DNA of 64,000 nucleotides from Nocardiopsis metallicus (GTDB lineage: Bacteria; Actinomycetota; Actinomycetes; Streptosporangiales; Streptosporangiaceae): the NCBI RefSeq assembly GCF_014201115.1, contig NZ_JACHDO010000001.1:744001-808000 (forward strand). Direction: 5' to 3'. Position numbers and translations under genes: made by a program. A model generated the notes under the pieces. That model was not told the origin of the DNA. It saw nothing but the letters and a program-made list of their open reading frames with translations, and made no database searches. Shown here in pieces: positions 15,387 through 23,594 of this stretch (position 1 is the stretch's first letter; each line of letters begins with the position of its first letter).

Positions 15387-16310
15387 TCACCGAGCGGGGG
15401 AGCGCACCAGCCACACCGCGAGCACGCACACACCCATCCCGGCCAGGGCACCCGCGCTCACCGGGGCCCCGAACATCAGCCAGGTCCACACGAGTGTGGT
15501 CGGCGGGGTCAGGTAGAGCAGTGCCGACACGCGGGCCACGCTGGTGCGCGCGAGGTTGGCCCAGTAAAGCCCGTACCCGCCCAGGGTGGACAGCACGACC
15601 ACCCACGCCACCGCGCCCCAGAACCCGGGATCGGCGGGCGGGGCGAGGGTCCCGGTCGCTCCGGCCAGGGCGGTGAACAGCACCGCGCTCACCCCGCACT
15701 GGACGGCGAGGGCCTCCAGCAGACTCCCGCCCGGCCGGGCTCTGCGCTCCACCAGGGTGGCCGCCACCAGCGAGAGCATCGCGCCGAACGGCAGCGCGTA
15801 CGCCCACCACGGGGCGGCCGCCGGACGCAGCAGGTCCGAGCCCACCACCAGGCCCACCCCGGCCAAACCCACCGCCAGTCCGAGGATCTGGCGTCCGCGC
15901 ACCCGTTCACCCAGCAGGGGGAGGGCCAGCGCCGCGGCCACCACGGGCTGAAGGGCGGCCACCAGGGCGCTCGTGCCCGCCGCCACCCCGGCCTCGGCCG
16001 CGGCCACCACCCCGTACAGGTACCCGGCCTGGGCCAGCGCCCCGATCCCCGCGTGCAGCGCCAGGTCGCGCCCGCCCATTCGCATGCCCCGACACAGGCA
16101 CCAGGCCACCAGCAGGCCGCCCACGATCAGGAACCGCCAGGCCAGCAGGGTGGTCGCCGGGGCGTACCCGGTGCCCAGCTCGGCGCCGACGAACCCCGAG
16201 CTCCACATCACCACCAGGCCCGCCGCGAGCAGGAACGGGACCGCCCGCCGGACCCGGGAGAAGCGTTCGGGGGCGTGGAGGGCTCGGGAAGAAGGTGTCA
16301 GAGTGTCCAT
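15387..16310 (-). CDS. EamA/DMT-family transporter
   Basis: A 307-residue membrane protein with ten hydrophobic spans arranged as two EamA repeats; VVMWSSGFVGAELG near the start and PLLGERVRGRQILGLAVGLAGVGLVV in the middle are family signatures. EamA proteins are drug/metabolite exporters of the inner membrane. It diverges from a TetR regulator over a 92-bp region with a TetR-like operator, so its expression is probably induced by an effluxed compound. Substrate unknown. Confidence 0.9.
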   Translation of the reverse strand: MDTLTPSSRALHAPERFSRVRRAVPFLLAAGLVVMWSSGFVGAELGTGYAPATTLLAWRFLIVGGLLVAWCLCRGMRMGGRDLALHAGIGALAQAGYLYGVVAAAEAGVAAGTSALVAALQPVVAAALALPLLGERVRGRQILGLAVGLAGVGLVVGSDLLRPAAAPWWAYALPFGAMLSLVAATLVERRARPGGSLLEALAVQCGVSAVLFTALAGATGTLAPPADPGFWGAVAWVVVLSTLGGYGLYWANLARTSVARVSALLYLTPPTTLVWTWLMFGAPVSAGALAGMGVCVLAVWLVRSPAR

Positions 16311-16327
16311 GGGAGTGAGGTAAACAC

Positions 16328-16342
16328 ACCGGTCGGTATACT
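16328..16342. promoter_or_regulatory. TetR-type operator overlapping a -10 box
   Basis: ACCG-GT-CGGT (16328-16337) is a short palindrome of the kind bound by many TetR repressors. It runs directly into TATACT (16337-16342), a good -10 hexamer for the tetR gene. Binding would repress tetR and, by position, the divergent exporter. Confidence 0.55.
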
Positions 16343-16402
16343 CACAATGTAGTCGCCGACCGCAGGAGCTCAGCAGTAGGAGCCCGGTAGAAGGAGCACA
16401 GT

Positions 16403-16993
16403 ATGGGCAGAGCCACAGCCGGACAGCCGCTCACCCCCGCCGCGCGCCGCGTCCTGGACGTGGCCACTGATCTCTTCTACACGCGGGGCATCAACACCGT
16501 GGGTATGGAACTGGTCGCCGAACGGGCCGGGGTCACCAAGAAGACCATCTACGACCGCTTCGGCTCCAAGCAGCGGCTCGTCGTCGCCTACCTGCGCGCC
16601 CGGGACACCCGCTGGCGCGACTTCCTCGGGGACCGCCTGGACCCGCGGGCCGCGGCCCGCGACCGGCTCCTCGCCACCTTCGACGCCCTGGGGGAGTGGA
16701 TGGACCAGGAGAACGAGCGCGGCTGCGCGATGGTCAACGCCTACGCGGAACTCTCCGACCCCGAACACCCCGGCCGGGCCGTCGCCCGGGAACAGAAACT
16801 GTGGCTGCGGGAGCTCTACACCGGCCTCGCCCGCGAGGCCGGTGCCGCCGAACCCGAGCCGCTGGCCGACGTGCTCAGCATGCTGCACGAGGGAGCCGTG
16901 GTCGCCCGCAACGTCAGCGGGGTGGCCGACGCCGCTCACACCGCCCGCGAGGCCGCCCGGACGCTGATGGCCGCGCACGGGGTCCCGGGATAG
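16403..16993 (+). CDS. TetR-family transcriptional regulator
   Basis: A 196-residue regulator. Residues ~14-60 form the TetR helix-turn-helix (RVLDVATDLFYTRGINTVGMELVAERAGVTKKTIYDRFGSKQRL), with a helical ligand-binding half after it. The ATG follows AAGGAG. Divergent arrangement with the EamA exporter and the operator between them indicate local autoregulated control of efflux. The conserved CAMVNAYAELSDPEHP segment resembles the C-terminal half of a common actinobacterial TetR group. Confidence 0.93.
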   Translation: MGRATAGQPLTPAARRVLDVATDLFYTRGINTVGMELVAERAGVTKKTIYDRFGSKQRLVVAYLRARDTRWRDFLGDRLDPRAAARDRLLATFDALGEWMDQENERGCAMVNAYAELSDPEHPGRAVAREQKLWLRELYTGLAREAGAAEPEPLADVLSMLHEGAVVARNVSGVADAAHTAREAARTLMAAHGVPG

Positions 16994-16999
16994 CGACGG

Positions 17000-17905
17000 T
17001 CACAGGTAGCCCAGCCGCGAAAGTTCGTTGCGGGCGACCTCGTGCACGTCACCGTGGTCCTGGCGGCCCAGCCGCTCCTTCCACGAACCCACACCCCAGG
17101 AACGGTCCGTCAGCAGCTCACTGGCCGAAACCCGGGCGCCGGTGAACTTCAGCAGCCGCTCGGCGGTCTCGACCTCCTGGCCGTGCACGTCCTCGTAACG
17201 CAGAGTCAGCAGCTGCTCCGGGCCGATCTCCTGGCGCAGCCGGGCGGACATGCGCACCGCGCCCCGCCAACGCATCGCGCACTTGGTGGCCACCGAGCCG
17301 TCGGTGAAGTCGTCCAGGTCCGACTCCTCCGCCAGGCCGAAGAAGTGGTTCGGGAACTCGTGCTCCAGCTTCATGAAACTGGGCTTGAGCCAGGCCAGCG
17401 ACCGCTCGTCCTCCATCATGTCCGCGACCACGTCACGGCCGTCCCGGATGATCTGGACGAACAGCGCGTCGGGGAACGCGGCGTGCAGGGCGCTCGCCGA
17501 GTACAGCAGGTCGGGGCTGGCGTCACCGTAGCGGCGCGCGTCGGCGCTGTGCTCGCATGGTTCAGCAGAAGCGCTGGCGGGCACCCGCAGGCCCTGAGCG
17601 GAGCACTTGGGGCAGGTCAGAGGGGTGAGGTGCCATATCTCGGCGTAGGCCTCACGAAGAAGGCTCGCGGTGCCCGAGACCTTCTCCAACGCCAAGGAGG
17701 GCCGCCTGGCCACGGCGTAGACGGCGTTGAGCACGCCCTGGGACCCCGCGCCCAGATGGAAGCCGGGGGCACGGGACAGGGCGCGGGCGATCACCGGAAC
17801 CCCGGAATGGGGAGCGCCGAGCACGAACACCGGGCGCTGGACCTTGGTCCCGTTGACCACGAGGATGTAGGAGGGCTGCTTCATGATTGTGTCGTATTTT
17901 TGCAC
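17000..17905 (-). CDS. Sulfotransferase-family protein with a Cys4-like insert
   Basis: A 301-residue protein. RPVFVLGAPHSGVPVIARAL is a sulfotransferase 5'-phosphosulfate loop (P-loop-like) and FVQIIRDGRDVVADMM is the 3'-phosphate motif with Arg and Asp, so PAPS-dependent sulfation is likely. The P-loop is atypical, GAPHSGVPV in place of GAPRSGTTL. Between them LTCPKCSAQG and PCEHS give three clustered cysteines, perhaps a metal knuckle. The GTG at 17905 is preferred because AAGGG lies six bases upstream; the ATG at 17884 has no ribosome site. It is divergent from the sirtuin gene. Confidence 0.8.
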   Translation of the reverse strand: MQKYDTIMKQPSYILVVNGTKVQRPVFVLGAPHSGVPVIARALSRAPGFHLGAGSQGVLNAVYAVARRPSLALEKVSGTASLLREAYAEIWHLTPLTCPKCSAQGLRVPASASAEPCEHSADARRYGDASPDLLYSASALHAAFPDALFVQIIRDGRDVVADMMEDERSLAWLKPSFMKLEHEFPNHFFGLAEESDLDDFTDGSVATKCAMRWRGAVRMSARLRQEIGPEQLLTLRYEDVHGQEVETAERLLKFTGARVSASELLTDRSWGVGSWKERLGRQDHGDVHEVARNELSRLGYL

Positions 17906-18050
17906 CCTTTGCCCTTCTCGTGTGCATCGGCCGGGCCTTGCGGCCACCCGCCCCATGCGTTCCCCGAGGTTAAGGCCCCCAACGCTCCAGAAAGGGCCAC
18001 CTGGGACCAAGGCCGGGGAAAGTCGTGCAAAGGCGCTGTAAGAATGGGGT

Positions 18051-18848
18051 ATGGCCTCGATGACCGACGACACCGCGCCGTTCGCCGACCCGGAGGGGTT
18101 CGAACAGGCTGCCGAGCTGCTGGCGTCCGCGCGACGCATCACCGTTCTGACCGGGGCCGGAGTGTCAACGGACTCCGGCATCCCGGACTTCCGTGGCCCC
18201 CACGGACTGTGGACCACCAACCCCAACGCCCAGGCGATGTCGGACATCGACAGCTACATGGGCGACGTCGACGTGCGCCGCCAGACCTGGCTGGCCCGCC
18301 GCGCCCACCAGGTCTGGGAGGCCGAACCCAACGCCGCCCACCGCGCCCTGGCCGACCTGGCCTCCTCCGGACGCCTGCACGTGCTCATCACCCAGAACAT
18401 CGACGGCCTCCACCAGCGCGCCGGGGTCCCCGAGGACGAGGTCGTCGAGGTCCACGGCACCATGCTCCGTGTCATGTGCATGTCCTGTGGCCTGCGGACC
18501 CCGAGCGCCGCCGTCCTCGCCCGCCTGGACGAGGAGTCCGACCCCCGCTGCGTGGTCTGCGGGGGCATCCAGAAGTCCGACACCATCTCCTTCGGTCAGC
18601 GCCTGGACCCCGAGGTCATCGAACGCGCCGCCCAGGCCGCCCGCGAGTGCGACGCCTTCGTGGCCATCGGCACGTCCCTCACGGTCCACCCGGTCGCGGG
18701 CCTGTGCGACGTCGCCATGATGTCCCGCGCCTCCCTGCTGATCGTCAACGCCGAACCCACCCCCTACGACGACTACGCCAGCGCGGTCCTGCACGACCCC
18801 ATCGGTGATGTGGTCCCCGCCCTGGTCAAGAGGGCTCTGGCCGGGTAG
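18051..18848 (+). CDS. Sirtuin (Sir2/CobB-type) NAD-dependent protein deacylase
   Basis: A 265-residue sirtuin. The NAD site TGAGVSTDSGIPDFRG (residues ~34-49), TQNIDGLHQRAG (114 on) and the catalytic His135 in VEVHG are intact; Cys143, Cys146, Cys167 and Cys170 make the zinc ribbon. GTSLTVHPVAGL and IVNAEPTPYD complete the Rossmann fold. It removes acetyl or other acyl groups from lysines, for example on acetyl-CoA synthetase. An in-frame ATG at 18060 is an alternative start. It is a stand-alone sirtuin, not fused to other domains, and converges on the NACHT gene across a 396-bp gap. Confidence 0.95.
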   Translation: MASMTDDTAPFADPEGFEQAAELLASARRITVLTGAGVSTDSGIPDFRGPHGLWTTNPNAQAMSDIDSYMGDVDVRRQTWLARRAHQVWEAEPNAAHRALADLASSGRLHVLITQNIDGLHQRAGVPEDEVVEVHGTMLRVMCMSCGLRTPSAAVLARLDEESDPRCVVCGGIQKSDTISFGQRLDPEVIERAAQAARECDAFVAIGTSLTVHPVAGLCDVAMMSRASLLIVNAEPTPYDDYASAVLHDPIGDVVPALVKRALAG

Positions 18849-19244
18849 GCGGGCCCTCTTCCGGGCGGGGCGCCAGGCCCGGCGAGGACCGGGCCGCGTG
18901 TCGCGGTGCTGGAGGGCGTCGGTCCGAGGCCGATGTGGTTGGGCTCGGGCTCCGACCACGCCTCCCACACCTCCCGCTGGCCGCTCACCGCCGTCGCAGC
19001 GAAGCGGGTCGAGATGGAGCTCCTGACTCGGCGGTCCGAGCATGCCGCTCACCCCGGACCCGACCGGCTCGCGCGGGCCGGGGCCGCTCATGGCGTGCAC
19101 AGGACGCACGCCCGGAGCGCGGTCGGCTCCAGCGGCGGCCTGATCCGCTTCTTCGGGCTGGGCCGCTGGTTGCGCGCCGCCAACGGAGCGGAACTGAAAC
19201 CGCCTGGGTTCGGGGCGCAAGCGGGCAGCCCCTGCACGCGCGGA
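18849..19244. other. Gap between the sirtuin and NACHT genes
   Basis: About 400 bp between convergent genes with a terminator hairpin at its left end. The rest holds open frames on both strands (for example 18906-19259, 117 codons) but with Arg/Gly/Ala-rich, low-complexity products and no ribosome sites. I see no supportable gene and no clear repeat. Confidence 0.5.
18876..18895 (+). terminator. Terminator after the sirtuin gene
   Basis: GGCCCGG (18876-18882), six-base loop, CCGGGCC (18889-18895), 28 bp after the stop codon. A perfect but short 7-bp GC stem without a T run. Confidence 0.55.
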
Positions 19245-22200
19245 TCAGGGGCCGGCTGAACCCGAGGGAGGCTTGGGTGGTTTGCCCGGGCGGAAGGGCA
19301 CCGAGGGGGCGACCCGCGTGAGTGAGGCGGACGGATCGTCCGCCTTGAGGAGGCCTCGCTCTTCCCAGCGCAAGAGCAGGGACTGGTCCCCGTGCTCGAG
19401 GTGAGGGCGCAGCTGGTCCAGCAGAGCGCGCACGGAAGCATACGGAGCACTGATGACGTCCGTGCAGCGGTTGAGGAAACCCACCACCTCCTTCTCCAGG
19501 AGAGTCCTGCCGACGAGCCGGGCGGGCCACAGCCGCAGGTCCTCCGCCGCCTGGCGTAGGATGAGCAGTTCGATCCGGCCCAGGGATGTGGGGGCCAACA
19601 GGCGCTTGTAGCTCTGGAGGCGTTCGGCCACCCGCGCGTCGTCGAGCTCGCCGACCGGTTCCAGGCGGAGCCGGAGCACCTCATGAGCCTCCACCCAGGC
19701 GCTGCCGTCCTCGTCCGCGTACCAGGTGCCCAGGTCCTCTGAGACGTAGCGCAGGTACGGGGTCAGGATCGTGGCCAGCCGGGAGGCCGTCCCGTTGGCG
19801 CGCATCGCGGTGGACCGGAGCAGGCGGGAGGCCACCGTCCCGTAGGAGACCTCCACTGTGTAGGGGTTGAGGGTTGCCGGGGCACCGGGGGAGTCCGCAC
19901 GGAGCTCGAAGCCGACGCACTCACCGAGGTTCACGGGCTCCTGCCGTTCGCGGCTCAGCGCACTGTAGGGCCGCTCACCCTCCCAGTAACCGATGTGGCG
20001 CATCCGTGCCAAGTCGAGGATCCCGAACCACTGGGACGCGGGCAGTGCCCGCCACAACGACACCGTCCGCCGCCAGGAGTGCCACGGGTCGCCGCCTTCG
20101 GGGTACAGGCTTTCCAGGGGGATGGGTTCTTCGCTCACCAGCACCAGCAGAGTGACCAGGTTCGCCGTGTACCGGGCCTCGCGCGAGGTAACCGGCAGCC
20201 TTTCGGGTTCGTACTCGGCGAAGGAACGATTGGGCGCGGGGAAGGGCGCTTCCCGGAAGAGCTCCAGCAGTAGCTCCCGGAACTCCGCGCGCAGATCCGG
20301 CTCCTCCTTCAGACGCCGGGTCAGCAACTCCTCCACAAAGGCCACCACCTTGTCCCGACCCGCGTAGGCGGCGAAGGAAGCCAGTGCGTAGAGCTCGCCG
20401 TCGTCCAGCTGCAGAGCCCTGCTCCGGCGGCGGGAGGCCCGGGCGCGGTCCTCGGCCAGCTCCTCCAGGGCCGCGACCACCATGCGGGCCACCAGGTACT
20501 CGCCGAAGGTGGCGTGCAGGAACTCGAAGGCGCTGTCGGTCCCGTCGGTAGACCTGGAGCGCGCCTGGTGGACGAAGAAGAAGCGGCCCAGCACCTGATG
20601 GGCGGGGGCGATCTGGCCGTGCAGGTCGGCGTCGTCCGGAGCCTGGGCCGCTTCGGGCATCAGGACGGCCAGGTCCTTGTCCAGCTCCTCGGCGCGCACG
20701 CTCTGACGGCCCCGGGCGAACATCGCCATCGCGGCCACCTCGAGGCGGCGCAGTTCGTCCTCGGCCGCTCGCTCCAGATCTCTCCCGCCCAGGTAAGGCC
20801 GGTGTTTTTCCACTTCACGTCGGGCGAACATCTTCAACAGCCGCTCGTACAGTTCTCCGAGCGAGAGCGTGCCCGAGGCCGTGAGCAGCGCGTTGTCGTG
20901 AGCGTCGTAGACCAACAACATGATCAGCAACAGGGGCTGCTCGGCCAGGTCGCGGTAGCGTAGCACCACCTCCTGGGTGAGCGGGCTCAGTCCGGAGGCC
21001 CGGAAGGCACCGGCGTTGGCCCGGTTCCACACCTGGAGCATCTGCTCGATCTGGCCGTCATCGAAGGGTTCCAAGCGGATGACGGTGGTTCCGGTGGGGA
21101 ACCGTGTCCGGTCAGCTACGAGGGTCCGGCTGGTGACGATCACCGCTACCGGTTCGCCCATGCCCTCTTGTCTTTCCTGGAATTCCTGGACCCGCTCCAG
21201 GTAGTCGGAGCGGTCCACTCCGGTCGCCTGGAGCAGTTCGTCGAAGCCGTCCAGGATGATCACCGGCAGTGCACCTTCGGTGTCGTCGGACAGTTCCCGC
21301 CAGGACACACAGGTGTGCAGGTCGGCTGCCAGACCCTCCTCGATCTGGGCGTGCAGCGGCGCGTTCGGGCTGACCGCCCGCAGTTCCACCCGGATCGGCA
21401 GGAAGTCCTCAGGAGGCAGTCTCGCCGCGAGCATCTCGGTGAACTTGGACTTGCCCGCACCGGGGTGGCCGAGGAGCACCACTGGTTTGCGGGTGGCGAC
21501 GGGATGGGTGAGCAGGGCGGCGGTGAAAGGTTGCAGGTCGTTCTGGACCGGTCTGGGCTCCCACCAGTCGGCGCGGGAGGGGGAGTCGTGGGAACCGTCC
21601 ACGTAGGCGACCCGGCCGCGCGGGGGAACGTACGCCTCCCGCAGTGTCGGCGGGGCGAGCCCGGCGGTGGCATCGTTCGAGCGCAGTATCGGTCGGTTCA
21701 GGACCGACTGGTAGGCGGCGGTGAGCTCCCGCCTGCGGCGTGAGACCGAGCGCCCCGAAGCGAACTGCGAGAGCCTTTCGTGCAGACCGGTCAGGCCGGT
21801 TCCGATCTCTCGCCGTGTCCTCGAATGCTCCTGGACGTGCATCCACAGGCCGAACTCGGGGACCTGCGCTCCGAGCCGTACAAGCGCGGCGTCGAGACCC
21901 CTGCGGGCGAGCGGAGGGACGAAATCGTAGAGCTTGCCCAGGAGTGAGTGCTTTTCAGGGGTGAGCCCGTGCCGCTCCGCCACCTCCAGCCCCAAGGTGA
22001 ACTCGACGAAGGCGTCGTTCAGGCGGAAGAAGAGGAACTCGGCTGCTGCCTCGGTCGGCTCGGGTTGGTTCACCCTGAAAGTGGGCGACATGTAGCTGAC
22101 CGAGTCCAGGTGTTCACCGAGGACCGCGAACTGCTCCTCGGTGGTGACCTCCAAGTCCGCCAGGGTGAAGGGCGCCTCCTGGACACGCAGCGACTCTTCG

Positions 22201-22472
22201 ACCGCTTCGAAGAATGTCGTGACCACCAGGACCTTGTACGCGGCCTCGATCTTCTCCGTCCTGGACAGCCTGCTCTGGCCCCGGAGCTTGCCGCCCAAGC
22301 CCTCCAGCGCCTTGCGGCCCCTGCTCACCAGGGCGCCCCGGACCCCGAACACGTCGGGGACCCCCACCAACCCCAGGCCGCCGTCGGCGACCTTCTCCGC
22401 GAGGTCCAGGACCTCAGAGTCGTTCTTGCCGAGGATCTTCAGGGCGTCGCTGTAGGTGAGCCGTTTCGCCAT
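19245..22472 (-). CDS. NACHT-domain STAND NTPase with N-terminal helical (NNH7-like) domain
   Basis: A 1075-residue protein. Residues 1-110 (LTYSDALKILG, SRLSRTEKIEAAYKVLVVTTFFEAV) match the NACHT N-terminal helical domain class common in actinobacteria. The NACHT core has Walker A GHPGAGKSKF (335-344), Walker B VIILDGFDEL (404-413) and the sensor VTSRT (446-450), followed by winged-helix segments such as EFLHATFGEYLVARMVV. The C-terminal ~450 residues have no motif I recognise and are the likely sensor. STAND NTPases of this build include anti-phage proteins; defence is inferred. It is a single gene with no separate effector beside it, and its base composition resembles the surroundings. Confidence 0.88.
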   Translation of the reverse strand: MAKRLTYSDALKILGKNDSEVLDLAEKVADGGLGLVGVPDVFGVRGALVSRGRKALEGLGGKLRGQSRLSRTEKIEAAYKVLVVTTFFEAVEESLRVQEAPFTLADLEVTTEEQFAVLGEHLDSVSYMSPTFRVNQPEPTEAAAEFLFFRLNDAFVEFTLGLEVAERHGLTPEKHSLLGKLYDFVPPLARRGLDAALVRLGAQVPEFGLWMHVQEHSRTRREIGTGLTGLHERLSQFASGRSVSRRRRELTAAYQSVLNRPILRSNDATAGLAPPTLREAYVPPRGRVAYVDGSHDSPSRADWWEPRPVQNDLQPFTAALLTHPVATRKPVVLLGHPGAGKSKFTEMLAARLPPEDFLPIRVELRAVSPNAPLHAQIEEGLAADLHTCVSWRELSDDTEGALPVIILDGFDELLQATGVDRSDYLERVQEFQERQEGMGEPVAVIVTSRTLVADRTRFPTGTTVIRLEPFDDGQIEQMLQVWNRANAGAFRASGLSPLTQEVVLRYRDLAEQPLLLIMLLVYDAHDNALLTASGTLSLGELYERLLKMFARREVEKHRPYLGGRDLERAAEDELRRLEVAAMAMFARGRQSVRAEELDKDLAVLMPEAAQAPDDADLHGQIAPAHQVLGRFFFVHQARSRSTDGTDSAFEFLHATFGEYLVARMVVAALEELAEDRARASRRRSRALQLDDGELYALASFAAYAGRDKVVAFVEELLTRRLKEEPDLRAEFRELLLELFREAPFPAPNRSFAEYEPERLPVTSREARYTANLVTLLVLVSEEPIPLESLYPEGGDPWHSWRRTVSLWRALPASQWFGILDLARMRHIGYWEGERPYSALSRERQEPVNLGECVGFELRADSPGAPATLNPYTVEVSYGTVASRLLRSTAMRANGTASRLATILTPYLRYVSEDLGTWYADEDGSAWVEAHEVLRLRLEPVGELDDARVAERLQSYKRLLAPTSLGRIELLILRQAAEDLRLWPARLVGRTLLEKEVVGFLNRCTDVISAPYASVRALLDQLRPHLEHGDQSLLLRWEERGLLKADDPSASLTRVAPSVPFRPGKPPKPPSGSAGP

Positions 22473-22587
22473 CGGTTCGGGCCTCTTCCGCGTTCGGGGT
22501 GCCAGGGGGGTGGGAAGGCGATCGGACCCGGCATCAGGGGAGACGCCGAGTCCGCGGGGCAGGAGCGGTTCTAGGGGTTGTGTCCTC

Positions 22588-23262
22588 TTACGGCAGCTGC
22601 CAGTTCACCGGTTCGGCGCCCTGTTCGGTCAGCATCTGGTTGGTCCGGCTGAAGGGCTTGGACCCGAAGAAGCCGTTGCGGGCGGAGAGGGGGCTCGGGT
22701 GGGCGGACTCCACGCAGGGGATGCCCGGCATCATCGGGCGCAGGTTGCGGGCGTCGCGCCCCCAGAGGATGGCCACCAGCGGCTTGCCGCGCTCGGCCAG
22801 GGCGCGGATGGCCTGTTCGGTGACGACCTCCCAACCCTTGCCCCGGTGCGAGCCGGGGTTGCCGGGGGCCACCGTCAACACCCTGTTGAGCAGCAGCACG
22901 CCCTGCTCCGTCCACGGAGTGAGGTCGCCGTTGGAGGGCATAGGAACGCCCAGGTCCTCACCCATCTCCTTGTAGATGTTGCGCAGGCTCGCGGGCAGCC
23001 GCACCTCCGGAGCCACCGAGAAGCTCAGGCCCACCGCGTTGCCGGGGGTCGGGTAGGGGTCCTGGCCCACGATAAGCACGCGCACGTCCTCGAAGGGCTG
23101 TTGGAAGGCGCGCAGCACGTTGTCCCCGGCGGGCAGGTAGGTGCGTCCCTCGGCGACCTCCTGGCGGAGGAAGTCACCCATAGCGGCGATCTGCGGGGCG
23201 ACCGGCTCCAGCGCCTTCGCCCAGCCGCTGTCCATGATCTCGTTCAGGTCCCTGTTCGGCAT
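22588..23262 (-). CDS. ung: Uracil-DNA glycosylase, family 1
   Basis: A 224-residue enzyme that excises uracil from DNA. The water-activating loop GQDPYP (residues 66-71, catalytic Asp68) and the C-terminal [24 protein letters not shown] with the catalytic histidine are both complete. The ATG at 23262 ([10 protein letters not shown]) is chosen over an upstream in-frame TTG, giving the usual family length. It is 115 bp upstream of the NACHT gene on the same strand. Confidence 0.96.
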   Translation of the reverse strand: MPNRDLNEIMDSGWAKALEPVAPQIAAMGDFLRQEVAEGRTYLPAGDNVLRAFQQPFEDVRVLIVGQDPYPTPGNAVGLSFSVAPEVRLPASLRNIYKEMGEDLGVPMPSNGDLTPWTEQGVLLLNRVLTVAPGNPGSHRGKGWEVVTEQAIRALAERGKPLVAILWGRDARNLRPMMPGIPCVESAHPSPLSARNGFFGSKPFSRTNQMLTEQGAEPVNWQLP

Positions 23263-23325
23263 GGCCAGAACACTAGTGCCAGACAGCGACAACCAGTACC
23301 GCTCCGGACGATCGAGGCGACGGTC

Positions 23326-23499
23326 TCACCTTGATGCCCGAAGTTCGGCGAAGGCCTCACGCAGGTAGTCACGGACGGCCTGTTCGGGAACCCGGTGGCA
23401 ACGGCCGATCCGCATGGCGGGCAGAACGCCTGAGTGCGCCATGCGGTAGGCGGTCATCTTCGAGACCCGCGTGATGGCGGCCACCTCGGCCACGGTCAG
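23326..23499 (-). CDS. BldC/excisionase-like helix-turn-helix protein, start uncertain
   Basis: The frame LTVAEVAAITRVSKMTAYRM...IGRCHRVPEQAVRDYLREAF is a clear MerR/BldC-type winged HTH, like the ~70-residue actinobacterial excisionase-family regulators. Those usually have about ten more N-terminal residues. Here the frame remains open upstream to a TGA near 23565 but contains no ATG, GTG or TTG before the HTH; the first usable codons are CTG (23499, given here) or GTG (23493). Either a non-standard start is used or the start has been lost. It lies 64 bp upstream of ung, on the same strand. Confidence 0.6.
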   Translation of the reverse strand: MTVAEVAAITRVSKMTAYRMAHSGVLPAMRIGRCHRVPEQAVRDYLREAFAELRASR

Positions 23500-23530
23500 G
23501 ATACGAACCTGATCCGACGGTGGCGGCGAA

Positions 23531-23556
23531 CGCCCCCGCGCACCGCCACGGGGGCG
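23531..23556 (-). terminator. Terminator after the GH15 gene
   Basis: CGCCCCCG (23531-23538), ten-base loop, CGGGGGCG (23549-23556), about 40 bp beyond the GH15 stop codon and just before the BldC-like frame. Confidence 0.7.
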
Positions 23557-23594
23557 TCCCTCTCAGTCCTTCGGACCGCTCCGTGTCCTTCGCG

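Noticed and set aside
18906..19259. 117-codon frame between the sirtuin and NACHT genes
   Set aside because: Low-complexity Arg/Gly/Ala product, no ribosome site, overlaps the NACHT end.
18051..22472. Sirtuin plus NACHT protein as a two-gene SIR2-STAND defence system
   Set aside because: The genes converge with a terminator and 396 bp between them, and the sirtuin has all residues of a normal CobB-type deacylase.
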